Shown: positions 48,878-57,387 of the stretch, piece by piece
Position numbering within the stretch: position 1 is the stretch's first letter
How the letters are laid out: each line of letters begins with the position of its first letter
Virus record (IMG/VR): IMGVR_UViG_3300025864_000016
Span: 1 to 62,459 of that record
Strand: one strand, 5' to 3'
Length of the DNA stretch: 62,459 nucleotides
Source of the DNA: a virus
The notes under the pieces: generated by a model
Told to the model about the DNA's origin: nothing
Database searches by the model: none
The model's input: the letters and a program-made list of their open reading frames with translations, nothing else
Made by a program: the position numbers and the translations under genes

Positions 48878-50006
48878 GCATAACATTGTGACTGAGATTA
48901 GTTTGGGCGTGAGTGATTCCGAAGAGGGAATTATCACCGGAACAGCTCACGTCTGCGGAGTGCTGAACTCAACTAACCCTCCGATGGTGCTGCTGGCCGG
49001 TTCGTTTACAAAGACGATTAACGAAGGTGGGCAAAAGGTTCCCATTGAGATAGACCACGGTTCGGGCATTATGAAAGAGGTCGGCATAGGAGAGTTTTCC
49101 TATGATGGCAACGTTTTGACGCTCACTCGTGGTATGTTGAACATGGATTCTACCTATGTCCGTGAAGAGGTTTACCCGCGTTTGAAGCACCGCGCCGAAC
49201 ATGGCATGGCTACCGGCCTGTCCGTTGTTGTGGAGTTGCCGAAAGGTAAAGCCACATTCAAAGATGGGGCCTACCACGTAAGCGAAGTTATCCTCAAGAA
49301 AGTTGGCATTGTTGACGTACCTGCTAATGAGCCGTCCGTTATCACCACAGTTATGAGCGAAGAGAAACCTGATACTGAAGTAGCCGAAAATATCACGTTA
49401 GCGAAAACCTTTAACGATATTCTCAATGAGATTGAAGTACGTGAAGAAGAGCGAGACCTTGATAGTGAACGCTACAAACTCGACAGTGCTTTATCTTCAC
49501 TGATTTACCAGCTAACCGACGACGATACGCTCACCCCGATACAGGTTAAGGCCGCCGTGACACAGGGATTGAGCGACTACGCAACCGCAATGCTGACTTG
49601 GTTAGATGCATTACTCGCATTGAAGGCAACGGAGCCAGCAGAGAGCGACACAGAGGGGTCTAGCGGGGCACAGGAGGCCGAAGTCGAGTACGATGGCGCA
49701 ATGATGGGTCGTGGCGATAAAGCTCGTAACACGGCGGCAATGGCGGGGATTCATTCCCGTGTTGTCAAGTGCGCGTCTGAAATCCAAACCCACATGAAGA
49801 CACTTCGAGGAATGATGAACGACACCCCCGCAAAAATGGGGGCAACCACAGAAAATACTATAGATGAGCCGGAGCCGGAGACCACTGCTTTGTCGCAGCC
49901 GGAAACCACTACCACTCAGCAAGTAGATAACGTTTCAATGTCGGCAGAGTCTGCCGCATCTATCGCTGCAAATCTACAACGCAGCATAGATATTCTCACA
50001 AAGTAA
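48849..50006 (+). CDS. Prohead protease with scaffold-like C-terminal extension
   Basis: This 385-residue protein starts after GGAGG inside the portal gene. Residues 1-165 look like an HK97-type protease, with His in IEIDHGSG (about 76) and Ser in ATGLSVVVE (about 121). Residues 180-385 are acidic, helical and Thr/Glu-rich, resembling a scaffold or delta domain, so protease and scaffold are probably fused. No separate scaffold gene is seen. Confidence 0.85.
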   Translation: MPQQTILKNRHNIVTEISLGVSDSEEGIITGTAHVCGVLNSTNPPMVLLAGSFTKTINEGGQKVPIEIDHGSGIMKEVGIGEFSYDGNVLTLTRGMLNMDSTYVREEVYPRLKHRAEHGMATGLSVVVELPKGKATFKDGAYHVSEVILKKVGIVDVPANEPSVITTVMSEEKPDTEVAENITLAKTFNDILNEIEVREEERDLDSERYKLDSALSSLIYQLTDDDTLTPIQVKAAVTQGLSDYATAMLTWLDALLALKATEPAESDTEGSSGAQEAEVEYDGAMMGRGDKARNTAAMAGIHSRVVKCASEIQTHMKTLRGMMNDTPAKMGATTENTIDEPEPETTALSQPETTTTQQVDNVSMSAESAASIAANLQRSIDILTK

Positions 50007-50019
50007 GAGGAGCAATTAA

Positions 50020-51177
50020 ATGGATGAATTAGTACAAAAGGTAGAGGAGCTTGCTGCTACTACCGCAGAGTTCAAGCGCACAAACGATGAGCGGCTTGCT
50101 ACCATCGAGGCTACGGGCAAAGAGTCTGTCATACAGACTGAAAAACTGGGGGCGATTGAGGCAGAATTGATTCGCCTTGAAGATTCTATCACTAAGCTGA
50201 ATCGCACATCCGCTGGCACTACCGCCGACGCGAAGGACGCGAAGACAGAAGCCTTTTTCGCTGGTATTCGCATGGGGTTGTCCCCGGATATGCCTTCCGA
50301 AATCAAGATGGGGATGACCGTAGCCAACGACACGACTGGTGGCTATCTGGCAAGCCCAGAGTACCTGTCCACAATCATGCGTAACATTAACGAGTACAGC
50401 GATGTGCGCGGCCTTGTTACCGTAAAGCCCACTACGAAAAAGGAAATCTCCTGGCCGACACGCACGCAGGGAACCGTGGCCCGGTTCGTCGGCGAGACTG
50501 AGCTCCGCACAGAGAGCCAGAACCCCCTGTATGGGCGCGATAAGATTCTCACTCGTGAGATGTATGCGATCATCGACGTGTCCAATGAAGACTTGGAAGA
50601 TAGCGATTATGACCTCGAAGGTATGATTCGCGACGAGATCACCGAGAGCTTCACCCTGCTGGAAGGCACGAGTGTTGTGTCCGGCACTGGTATAAACGGA
50701 GCGCCGTTCGGGTTCATGAATGCGGCTGGTATCGCTGAAGTCGTGTCTGGCGCTGCTACCACGATCCCTTCTGCCGACCCGCTTATTTCTTTGATGTACA
50801 ACATCAAAGACGTATATCAGCGCAATGGCGTTTGGGCTTTTAATCGCTCTACGTTGTCTGCTATCCGAAAACTGAAAGACGGGAATAACCAGTATCTGTG
50901 GGCACCGGGCATTGCTGGCGCAATCCCGAATACCATTCTTGACCGTCCGTATATCATTGTGCCGGATATGCCGAGCATTGGCGCTGGTCTGTACCCGGTC
51001 GTGTTCGGCGACCTCAAACGGGGTTACTGGCTAGTGGACCGCACTCAGCTCACCTTCACCCGCGACATCTATACACAGGCAACTTCTGGCTACGTTCGCA
51101 TCCTTGCCCGCAAGCGCATCGGTGGCAACGTGGTTCGCGCAGAGGCCTTTGCTAAACTGAAAATCGCCGCTTCCTAA
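50020..51177 (+). CDS. Major capsid protein, HK97 fold
   Basis: This 385-residue protein has an N-terminal coiled coil (about 1-65), then F-AGIRMGLSPD..., GGYLASPEYLSTIMR and VGETELRTES features of HK97-like capsids, and a KRGYWLVDRTQLTFTRD ending. The coiled coil probably acts as a delta domain cut off by the protease. Confidence 0.94.
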   Translation: MDELVQKVEELAATTAEFKRTNDERLATIEATGKESVIQTEKLGAIEAELIRLEDSITKLNRTSAGTTADAKDAKTEAFFAGIRMGLSPDMPSEIKMGMTVANDTTGGYLASPEYLSTIMRNINEYSDVRGLVTVKPTTKKEISWPTRTQGTVARFVGETELRTESQNPLYGRDKILTREMYAIIDVSNEDLEDSDYDLEGMIRDEITESFTLLEGTSVVSGTGINGAPFGFMNAAGIAEVVSGAATTIPSADPLISLMYNIKDVYQRNGVWAFNRSTLSAIRKLKDGNNQYLWAPGIAGAIPNTILDRPYIIVPDMPSIGAGLYPVVFGDLKRGYWLVDRTQLTFTRDIYTQATSGYVRILARKRIGGNVVRAEAFAKLKIAAS

Positions 51178-51189
51178 GGAGAGTAAATT

Positions 51190-51639
51190 ATGGCTAACGC
51201 AGGAACACTAATCGACATGAAGAATGTCGATGGCGTTAATATCCAAACAATACAGGATAGCGCCATTTATAATGTGGGCGGGGTTGACTACACGGGGGCG
51301 GCGATTGGTGCGATACTGGCTAATCAATTCCCCGCTGGCGTAACCGCCACCGCAGCGCAAATCAACAAGCTGGCCGCTGTTACCCCCGGTACGGTGGCCG
51401 CAAGCAAGGCGCTTGTCGTTGACGCACAGAAAACGCTCAACGAGCTTACCGTAACAGCACTGACCACGGGGGCTACCGTCACTATCGGGACAATCCCACT
51501 GGTGGCACTCACTGTGGCCGTAACCGCCAATTCCACTACCACGGCCCTCGCCGCAGGAACCTACGCCATTACCAGTAACGCTACTGGACTTGGCAAACTG
51601 TTCTATAGCGACGGTAGCAAGTGGCAGGTGGCCGCCTAG
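51190..51639 (+). CDS. Capsid-associated protein, possible decoration or head fibre
   Basis: This 149-residue Ala/Thr/Val-rich protein follows the capsid gene by 12 bases (AAGGAGAG upstream). It has an N-terminal part with QINKLAAVTPG, a segment also seen in head-fibre-like proteins, and a C-terminal beta region ending F-YSDGSKW. High expression is likely from its position. Role inferred. Confidence 0.75.
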   Translation: MANAGTLIDMKNVDGVNIQTIQDSAIYNVGGVDYTGAAIGAILANQFPAGVTATAAQINKLAAVTPGTVAASKALVVDAQKTLNELTVTALTTGATVTIGTIPLVALTVAVTANSTTTALAAGTYAITSNATGLGKLFYSDGSKWQVAA

Positions 51640-51649
51640 TAATCAATAC

Positions 51650-51673
51650 GGGGTGGGGGTAACTCCTCACCCC
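51650..51673 (+). terminator. Stem-loop after capsid-associated gene
   Basis: GGGGTG (51650-51655) pairs with CACCCC (51668-51673), followed by TTTCGTT. Probably a partial terminator or processing hairpin. Confidence 0.55.
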
Positions 51674-51697
51674 TTTCGTTCATAAGGAGAAAATAAC

Positions 51698-52135
51698 ATG
51701 CGTGATATTTATCACAACACAGGAGATACAATACTGCTGGAGCCGCAGGACTTGGCCCATACTAATACGTTGTCTGCAATAATTGACACCGTTGGTTTCG
51801 CAGGCGTTGACCTCAAGGTTATCGTTAGTGCGCTGACCGGCGTTGACGGCAGCAACTATCTGACCATTGTCGCTCAAGAGAGCGCCACTACCGCAACGGG
51901 CGCATTCACTACCGTCGCCGCTGGTGACCTACTGGGCGCGTTCACCGTCATTAACAGCACCAGCAAAGATAGCTTGGAGCAGAAAGTCGGATACATCGGC
52001 AACAAGCGGTACGTCCGCATTAGCCTGGTGTACACCGGCACGACTATCAGCGCCGGAGTTGTCGGCGTTATCGCCACCGTCGATAGTGCAAGTACGGCCC
52101 CGGTAACAGCACCAGCCATCACCGCCACCACGTAA
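51698..52135 (+). CDS. Probable capsid decoration protein
   Basis: This 145-residue protein has a beta-rich, Thr/Val/Ala-rich sequence with VDLKVIVSALTGVDGSNYLTI and GNKRYVRISLVY segments as in small head or tail decoration proteins. AAGGAGAAAA precedes it. Role inferred from composition and position. Confidence 0.7.
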   Translation: MRDIYHNTGDTILLEPQDLAHTNTLSAIIDTVGFAGVDLKVIVSALTGVDGSNYLTIVAQESATTATGAFTTVAAGDLLGAFTVINSTSKDSLEQKVGYIGNKRYVRISLVYTGTTISAGVVGVIATVDSASTAPVTAPAITATT

Positions 52136-52148
52136 GGCGAACAGGCAA

Positions 52149-52175
52149 TCCCCGCGTGGTTATGCTGCGCGGGGA
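52149..52175 (+). terminator. Perfect 8-bp stem-loop after decoration gene
   Basis: TCCCCGCG (52149-52156) pairs with CGCGGGGA (52168-52175) around 11 bases; no long T-run. Possible processing or attenuation site. Confidence 0.55.
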
Positions 52176-52190
52176 GATTAAGGGGGTAAT

Positions 52191-52781
52191 ATGAAACTTA
52201 CGCGAATCAGTGATAGCAGCGTAGAACCTGTGTCCTCCGCGCTAGTAAAGGCCCATCTCGTAGACGTTAATTCAAGCGACGACACACTATTAGCCATGTA
52301 TATCCGGCGGGCAAGAATGGCGCTGGAAGTTTTGTCCCGTTCAGCATTATGCGTGGGAACTGACACTCAAACATGGAAAGCCGTGTTTACATATCAAGAA
52401 TGGTTGGACGCGCAGGACGTCGATGGCACGATCACGCTCGGTTACGGCCCGATGAGTGCAGTAACAAGCATCATAGAAAGACGCAAATCAGCCACTACCA
52501 CAACCGTCAGCACTGATGTATATACCACTGACCCTTCCACAAATAGGATTCTTTTGAAAGATGATCAACTGTGGCCTGATATATCTGGTACGCATACAGA
52601 CTGCCTAGGATTTACAATCACATATACGGCAGTTAATACTGCACTACCGGATTGGGCCGCTGACGGGGTGTGTCGCCTTTGTGGTTATCTTTTTGAGCGT
52701 AGGGGTGATAGTGAGCCTGATAATATATTTGCTGTTGCGGGCCAGCTTGTTCCTGACGCTATTTCGTATGATGATTATTGA
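52191..52781 (+). CDS. Head-tail connector protein
   Basis: This 196-residue protein has the helical plan of gp6-type connectors: L-R-I-S-D, AHLVDVNSSDDTLLAMYIRRARMALE, then a beta region with GYGPMSAV and a helical end. It docks under the portal. Start follows AAGGGGG. Confidence 0.87.
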   Translation: MKLTRISDSSVEPVSSALVKAHLVDVNSSDDTLLAMYIRRARMALEVLSRSALCVGTDTQTWKAVFTYQEWLDAQDVDGTITLGYGPMSAVTSIIERRKSATTTTVSTDVYTTDPSTNRILLKDDQLWPDISGTHTDCLGFTITYTAVNTALPDWAADGVCRLCGYLFERRGDSEPDNIFAVAGQLVPDAISYDDY

Positions 52782-52798
52782 CAAAACCAGGCGCAACA

Positions 52799-52876
52799 TG
52801 TTATACTACCAAAAGTAATTACCCCGCACAAAATCTGATTGTACGGGGCGTATGAAATACCGATAGGAGGTATTGC
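52799..52876 (+). promoter_or_regulatory. Cassette leader D
   Basis: TTGACA at 52779-52784 (18-base spacer), TGT-TATACT (52799-52807), stem CCCCG/CGGGG (52822-52826 with 52844-52848) extendable with ACAA/TTGT, then GTATGAAATACC, in which AATACC can pair with GGTATT over the GGAGG (52866-52870). Start 52877 is 70 nt from the -10. Confidence 0.87.
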
Positions 52877-53575
52877 ATGAGAACTAGTATACAGCGATTC
52901 AAAGATGGCGTCAATTACACGCTAGGCACTATGCCTGCCGGCATGAGATGGGGTAGGGGCACAGTTCAGAACCGTACACCTAGCCCATTTGGCGATCGCA
53001 AACCACGATATTCTTTACTGTGCGATTGTGGAAATATTTATATCGCATTTGGGCGTGATATTGTAAGTGGTCACACAAAATCTTGCGGGTGTTATAAGCA
53101 GGCAATGATTAAAGTCTGGTCGACAAAGCATGGATATAGCTTACCTACTAGTGAATATTATAGGTTGTATAAGTGCTGGATACACATGATTAGCCGCTGT
53201 TACGATATGAATGATTCTGGTTACAACGCTCATGGAGGACGCGGCATCACTGTTTGCAATGAGTGGCGAGATAATCCAGAAGTATTTCAAAGGTGGGCTA
53301 TAAGTAACGGATATTCTGACACCCTAACTCTCGACCGTTACCCTAACAACGACGGCAATTACGAACCTTCAAACTGCCGGTGGGCGACACGTAAGCAGCA
53401 GAATAGAAACACTCGGTCTAATCGCCTTATTATGGCATTTGGCGAGACGAAGTGTATTTCTGCATGGGTAGAAGATTCCCGCTGCGTTGTTTCCTATGCA
53501 ACTTTATGGTACAGACTAAAGAGTGGAATGGATACCGAAGACGCGATGACAAAACCTTCCCGGCGTAGCAAGTAA
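52877..53575 (+). CDS. Homing-endonuclease-like protein, copy D
   Basis: This 232-residue family member has CDCGN, HTKSCGCY, SRCYD, HGGRGITVCNEW, LDRYPNNDGNYEP-NCRW and FGETKCISAW blocks and a GMDTEDAMTKP tail. Its N terminus has the S-I-x-R-F-K-D-G-V-N-Y signature. It lies between the connector and head-closure genes, with private leader and terminator. Confidence 0.88.
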   Translation: MRTSIQRFKDGVNYTLGTMPAGMRWGRGTVQNRTPSPFGDRKPRYSLLCDCGNIYIAFGRDIVSGHTKSCGCYKQAMIKVWSTKHGYSLPTSEYYRLYKCWIHMISRCYDMNDSGYNAHGGRGITVCNEWRDNPEVFQRWAISNGYSDTLTLDRYPNNDGNYEPSNCRWATRKQQNRNTRSNRLIMAFGETKCISAWVEDSRCVVSYATLWYRLKSGMDTEDAMTKPSRRSK

Positions 53576-53593
53576 CTACTTCACGATGTAAAA

Positions 53594-53626
53594 AAGAACT
53601 CTCAAATGAATCGGGGGTTCTTTTTT
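53594..53626 (+). terminator. Intrinsic terminator of cassette D
   Basis: AAGAACTCTC (53594-53603) pairs with GGGGGTTCTT (53613-53622), with two T-G pairs and a nine-base loop, followed by T residues to 53626. It is close in sequence to the terminators of C and E. Confidence 0.9.
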
Positions 53627-53651
53627 GTGCCATCTTTCGAGGATGTGACTT

Positions 53652-54365
53652 ATGGCTTATACACCAATATCATCGGCACAATGCCGCTATACAGCTACCA
53701 TACTCACCCCGACGCTTATTACTAGCCCGGCGACTACCGGACAGGTTACGTGGGGCAACCTCGGCTCAACGCCGACTTGCAGAGTTGCGGTAGCGTGGCC
53801 GTCACTCGCGAGCTTAAATCATATAACCAACGCCGATAACGGAAGTGTTGCCACACTCACAACAAGAAAACGGGCAGACGTTATCGTAGGCCACATGATT
53901 CAAGTGGTCATGGACGCCGTGACCAGAACCTTTGACATTATGGCGATAGTTCCACACCGCGCCGCTGGCTGGATGGAAATAACCGGCAGGGAAGTTACCC
54001 GGCCTTCAATTATGTACACAATGACCGTGCAAAGACAGACCATCGGGAATAGTGCTTTCGGTGACGGCATGGGGGGATTTACTTCCGCATCAGGCACAAG
54101 TGGGTACGCTACTACAGGGGTAACGCTAACAGGAATTCTCAACAGTATCGACGCCACAATCAGATACACGCCCGCAGTTAATGGGCAACTAATCTCGCAC
54201 GAATTTCACATACCTTATCGCAATGACTATAACACTGTTATCACCGCTGCTGACCGGCTGGTCATAGGCACCCGCAGCTTTTATATCGTTGGGATTGATG
54301 ATATGAATGAGCATCACACCGAGATATGCGTCTATCTTAACGAGTTGAAGCAAGCAGGTCAGTGA
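53652..54365 (+). CDS. Head closure protein, probable two-domain fusion
   Basis: This 237-residue protein contains, in residues 120-237, the usual head-closure plan (ILNSIDATIRYTPAVNGQLISHEFHIPYR, then DRLVIG-RSFYIVGIDD and a final L-E-like strand). The first 115 residues look like a second, diverged copy (RADVIVGHMIQVVMDA-TRTFDIMAIVPH). A tandem duplication fused in one gene is likely. Confidence 0.75.
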   Translation: MAYTPISSAQCRYTATILTPTLITSPATTGQVTWGNLGSTPTCRVAVAWPSLASLNHITNADNGSVATLTTRKRADVIVGHMIQVVMDAVTRTFDIMAIVPHRAAGWMEITGREVTRPSIMYTMTVQRQTIGNSAFGDGMGGFTSASGTSGYATTGVTLTGILNSIDATIRYTPAVNGQLISHEFHIPYRNDYNTVITAADRLVIGTRSFYIVGIDDMNEHHTEICVYLNELKQAGQ

Positions 54366-54366
54366 T

Positions 54367-54843
54367 ATGCGAGTAATTGGCGTTGACAAACTATCTGGCT
54401 ACTTCGCGAAGAAGCAAGCCGCTATCGAAGAAAAGGTAAAAGAAGCATTGATGCTGCGGGCAAAGGTTATACAGGACAAGGCAAAGTACCTTGCAGCTCC
54501 GCCGCCTAAAGTTTGGAGATTCACTCGCTTACCAACCGGGGGCAGGAGTCGTACCGGACAACCAAATACGCCGGTTCCTTCAACTTCCGATAGCATTGCT
54601 GATATGATAGAGATTATCCCATTAAATGGCGGGCTTACCATTCGCATTGTCAGCAGGCACTGGGTAAGTCTTTGGTTTGAGTTTGGCACGGGTGATACGG
54701 CAAGCACCGGCCCATTTCCGAATCCTCCGCATAATAGGTCATTCAATCGCGGCATGTACGCTTCACCGTTTATGGTTCCTGCGCTAGAAACCTCGCGAAT
54801 GGGCACAATACGGGCGGTTAAAGCCGCACTAGGGGGTAAGTAA
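54367..54843 (+). CDS. HK97 gp10-like tail completion protein
   Basis: This 158-residue protein starts two bases after the closure gene. It has an N-terminal helix (LSGYFAKKQAAIEEKVKEALMLRAKVIQDKAK split by basic residues) and then VSRHWVSLWFEFGTGD, a clear gp10-family segment, and M-P-A-L-E-like end. It completes the head-tail junction. Confidence 0.85.
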   Translation: MRVIGVDKLSGYFAKKQAAIEEKVKEALMLRAKVIQDKAKYLAAPPPKVWRFTRLPTGGRSRTGQPNTPVPSTSDSIADMIEIIPLNGGLTIRIVSRHWVSLWFEFGTGDTASTGPFPNPPHNRSFNRGMYASPFMVPALETSRMGTIRAVKAALGGK

Positions 54844-55292
54844 TGCCAACAGAAACCGGATTCAGTATTCCGTTTGCTGCAATACAAGCTGGGATTTACA
54901 CGAAACTCAATGCCGCCGTGACTTATGGCGGAGTCGCCGTTCCCGTGTTGAGCAGTCCGCCAATGGAGTTTACGCCAAGGCGCATCGAAATTGGCGAAGA
55001 CACCGCAGATGCCTTCTGGGGCAAGGATTTCAAGGGCTGGTACACGACGACGACTATTCATGTCTGGGACAGCGGTGGTAGCCGCGCACCCGTGTTAAGT
55101 ATCATGGATTCTGTGTCGAAACTACTCACAAAATTCAGTAGCCCAATTTCACTGGGCACGGGATTTTACAACATCGCAACTTTTCCCGGAGCAACGCTTT
55201 GTATCCGCGACAGTTTCGACGAAGTCCTCAAGCTACCCGTATATCACGGAGTTTTGAGACTTAAGCTATATATTCAGCAGGCTACGGCCTAG
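54843..55292 (+). CDS. Tail completion/terminator protein
   Basis: This 149-residue protein overlaps the previous gene by one base (TAATG). The plan A-IQAGIYTKLNA, V-SSPPMEF, TTTIHVWDSGGSRAPVLSIMDSVSKLL and LPVYHGVLRLKLYI matches DUF3168/tail-terminator proteins. It caps the tail tube at the head-proximal end. Confidence 0.85.
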   Translation: MPTETGFSIPFAAIQAGIYTKLNAAVTYGGVAVPVLSSPPMEFTPRRIEIGEDTADAFWGKDFKGWYTTTTIHVWDSGGSRAPVLSIMDSVSKLLTKFSSPISLGTGFYNIATFPGATLCIRDSFDEVLKLPVYHGVLRLKLYIQQATA

Positions 55293-55310
55293 CACTAAAG
55301 GAGAAAGAAA

Positions 55311-56159
55311 ATGCCAACACCAACACTTGTTGCCGGCAAAAACCTAAACATTGGGCCGCAGACTGCGGGCGTAGTAACGCCATTAAAGTTTTCGCGCGGC
55401 GGTGATATATCTATCACCGGGACTACCTTTGATGGCGCTCACAAGGGCGACCCATCAACCCCGAACTTCGTCGGCTATACCGAATGGAACGCCGCCGTTA
55501 GTGGAGTATTAGACGATACAGCCGCAGAGGTGTCGGGCATCAAATGCACACTCACCCGTGCAGGCGGACTCGTTTTCTGCGGCGACGTCTCCATTGACAT
55601 TAATATGGGGTTCGCCAGTGCGAAGGTTCACGACCTGTATCCCAATACGGTTTTCGCTCCGACGCAGTATACGTGGAGTGCAACAGCAAATACCTTTTGG
55701 ACTTCTGACGGCACCCCTTCAGAACTGACCGCCGAATTGTTGGCGGCATTGGAAGGCACTGATTTCCCCGCCGATGATGGCATAGAGGTGGTTTTCACCA
55801 TTGGTTCTGCCATAACACTGACAGGCAACGGGAAAATTCATTCGTCTAAAACTTCTGGCGGGCACACCGACTTCGTGAAGAACGACTTCTCTATCATCGG
55901 AGATGGCGTGCTTACTCCGGTTATTACTGGAGCTTCACAGTTAGTGGCCGTTCTGACACCATTACTCGCGGGCACAGTTATTGCTATTGGGGTAAACGTT
56001 GGCGGGACAGGGTCTCCACTTACGGGCGGGAATGTCCTGGTTGGCAACAGCTACGGCAAGTCTGTCAAGATCAGTGCTCCAGTCGATGGCATCGCTACCT
56101 TCGACATCGCACTTCAGGGAACTGGGGCACTTGGCCCGTATGTCCCAGTAATACCGTAA
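55311..56159 (+). CDS. Major tail tube protein
   Basis: This 282-residue protein (AAAGGAGAAAG upstream) is rich in Thr, Gly and Val and has the beta-barrel plan of siphovirus tail tubes: an ISITGTTFDG start, GYTEWNAAVSGVLDD in the middle. The last ~90 residues (from ITGASQ) look like an extra surface domain. Position before the chaperone and the abundant-gene hairpins support the call. Confidence 0.88.
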   Translation: MPTPTLVAGKNLNIGPQTAGVVTPLKFSRGGDISITGTTFDGAHKGDPSTPNFVGYTEWNAAVSGVLDDTAAEVSGIKCTLTRAGGLVFCGDVSIDINMGFASAKVHDLYPNTVFAPTQYTWSATANTFWTSDGTPSELTAELLAALEGTDFPADDGIEVVFTIGSAITLTGNGKIHSSKTSGGHTDFVKNDFSIIGDGVLTPVITGASQLVAVLTPLLAGTVIAIGVNVGGTGSPLTGGNVLVGNSYGKSVKISAPVDGIATFDIALQGTGALGPYVPVIP

Positions 56160-56211
56160 TTGTGTGGTAAGTAACCACACAAGCACTGGTGGGGACAATT
56201 CAGTCCCCACC
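56160..56211 (+). terminator. Two perfect stem-loops after tail tube gene
   Basis: TTGTGTGG/CCACACAA (56160-56167 with 56175-56182) and GGTGGGGAC/GTCCCCACC (56188-56196 with 56203-56211). They lie between the tail tube and the chaperone and would lower downstream expression or protect the abundant mRNA. Confidence 0.7.
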
Positions 56212-56242
56212 CTACATTTCAGTTTTATAAGGGGGAAATTAG

Positions 56243-56782
56243 ATGGCTAACATAGGCAAAAGAGCAAAGCCAACACTCGCGCCGGTGGCTCCGGTAGAAG
56301 TTCCGCAAGCCGACGTATTCACCACGAATGGTGACGTAGAAGTTTACGTTCCCGGGATGGAACGCACGGGGTACTTCCAGTTAAACGCACGCTCAATCAG
56401 CAACCTCCAGCGCAAGTTTGGTAAGTCGATCAAGGATTTATACGCTGACATTGCGATGAAGGCAGAGGGCGACATTCTTTCTGCTGTCCTTGTGGAAGGC
56501 TTTAACGCCCCGATTGAGCGTGACAAATACAACGCAAGCAAGGGCAGGCCGGGGCCGCTGGCTGACGAAGAGTTATGGACAGAGGACGACGTTCTCTACA
56601 ACATCAATACCAACAACATTGGCTACTTGAGTGAACAGCTCGTGACCGGATTTGGAAAGGCATTCGGGGTGGATATCCCCCAAATATTGCGCCTGCTCTC
56701 CACATTAACGGAGGCGGGCAAGGAGATGGAGACAGCGATGGCGGCGTCTGGAGCAGTACTAGCTGGTATCGACAATATTTAG
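56243..56782 (+). CDS. Tail assembly chaperone, short form
   Basis: This 179-residue protein follows GGGGGAAA. It lies between the tail tube and the tape measure, where gpG-type chaperones are found. It has a short proline-rich start, then a helical domain (NLQRKFGKSIKDLYADIAMKAEGD). Its stop is followed directly by an open frame in the -1 position, so a longer form is likely. Confidence 0.85.
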   Translation: MANIGKRAKPTLAPVAPVEVPQADVFTTNGDVEVYVPGMERTGYFQLNARSISNLQRKFGKSIKDLYADIAMKAEGDILSAVLVEGFNAPIERDKYNASKGRPGPLADEELWTEDDVLYNINTNNIGYLSEQLVTGFGKAFGVDIPQILRLLSTLTEAGKEMETAMAASGAVLAGIDNI

Positions 56783-57321
56783 TTGCGGGTGGCGACCCCG
56801 ACATTGAAGCCTTCGGGTTCCTAATTCCATGGGAGATATCCGAGTTTGTTGGGGCGTATAGCCTGCGAAAGAATGAGGCGATACTGCTCGAAGATGAGCG
56901 ATTCGCTAGGAGCCTGTGGTACACGTTAAACTGTGGAACTATGGGCATCAGTGAGAAGAGTAGCTGGCTGAAAGTCGAAGACCTGCGCATGTTCAACCGC
57001 GATGGCGACAAGCAGGAAATTGACGAGAAGAAAGTTGCCAAGCCTAAACGCCTGACCCGCAAACAGAAGATAGCGGCAGAGCGTGCGAGACGCAAACAAT
57101 GGGCATCCTTTGCTGTTTCAATACCTTCATTAGCAGAAACACAATCGCGCCTGTACGAAATATCGCAACTGCCGAACACTGACGTTTCCTGCTATGAGAC
57201 ATGGACAGAGTTGAACAAAGAGCGACTGGCAAAAGCGAAACTTAGTGACGCACAACGACTAAAGGCGTTGATAGACGATAAGACCCGCTTGCACAACAAT
57301 CCAGTTTGTGGTATACTATGA
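56761..57321 (+). CDS. Tail chaperone extension reached by -1 frameshift
   Basis: A frame one base back from the chaperone frame stays open across the end of the short gene and runs to 57321. It encodes SWYRQYLVAGGDPDIEAFG and a helical basic region. The only good ATG (56941) is deep inside, with no strong site, so frameshift expression as in other siphoviruses (gpG/gpGT) is the simplest reading. I cannot fix the slippery site; slippage somewhere in 56640-56780 fits. Confidence 0.75.
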   Translation, partial: SWYRQYLVAGGDPDIEAFGFLIPWEISEFVGAYSLRKNEAILLEDERFARSLWYTLNCGTMGISEKSSWLKVEDLRMFNRDGDKQEIDEKKVAKPKRLTRKQKIAAERARRKQWASFAVSIPSLAETQSRLYEISQLPNTDVSCYETWTELNKERLAKAKLSDAQRLKALIDDKTRLHNNPVCGIL

Positions 57322-57387
57322 ATAGAAAGTGCCCACCGCAAAGACTAATTGCGGTGGGCGTATGAAATACCTAGAAGGAGGTATCGC
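57309..57387 (+). promoter_or_regulatory. Cassette leader E
   Basis: TTGCAC 17 bases upstream, TGG-TATACT (57309-57317), an 11-bp perfect stem GCCCACCGCAA/TTGCGGTGGGC (57331-57341 with 57349-57359), then GTATGAAATACC, in which ATACC can pair with GGTAT over GGAGG (57377-57381). Start 57388 is 71 nt from the -10. A nine-codon frame starts at 57362 and ends in an ATGA overlap with the gene. Confidence 0.88.
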
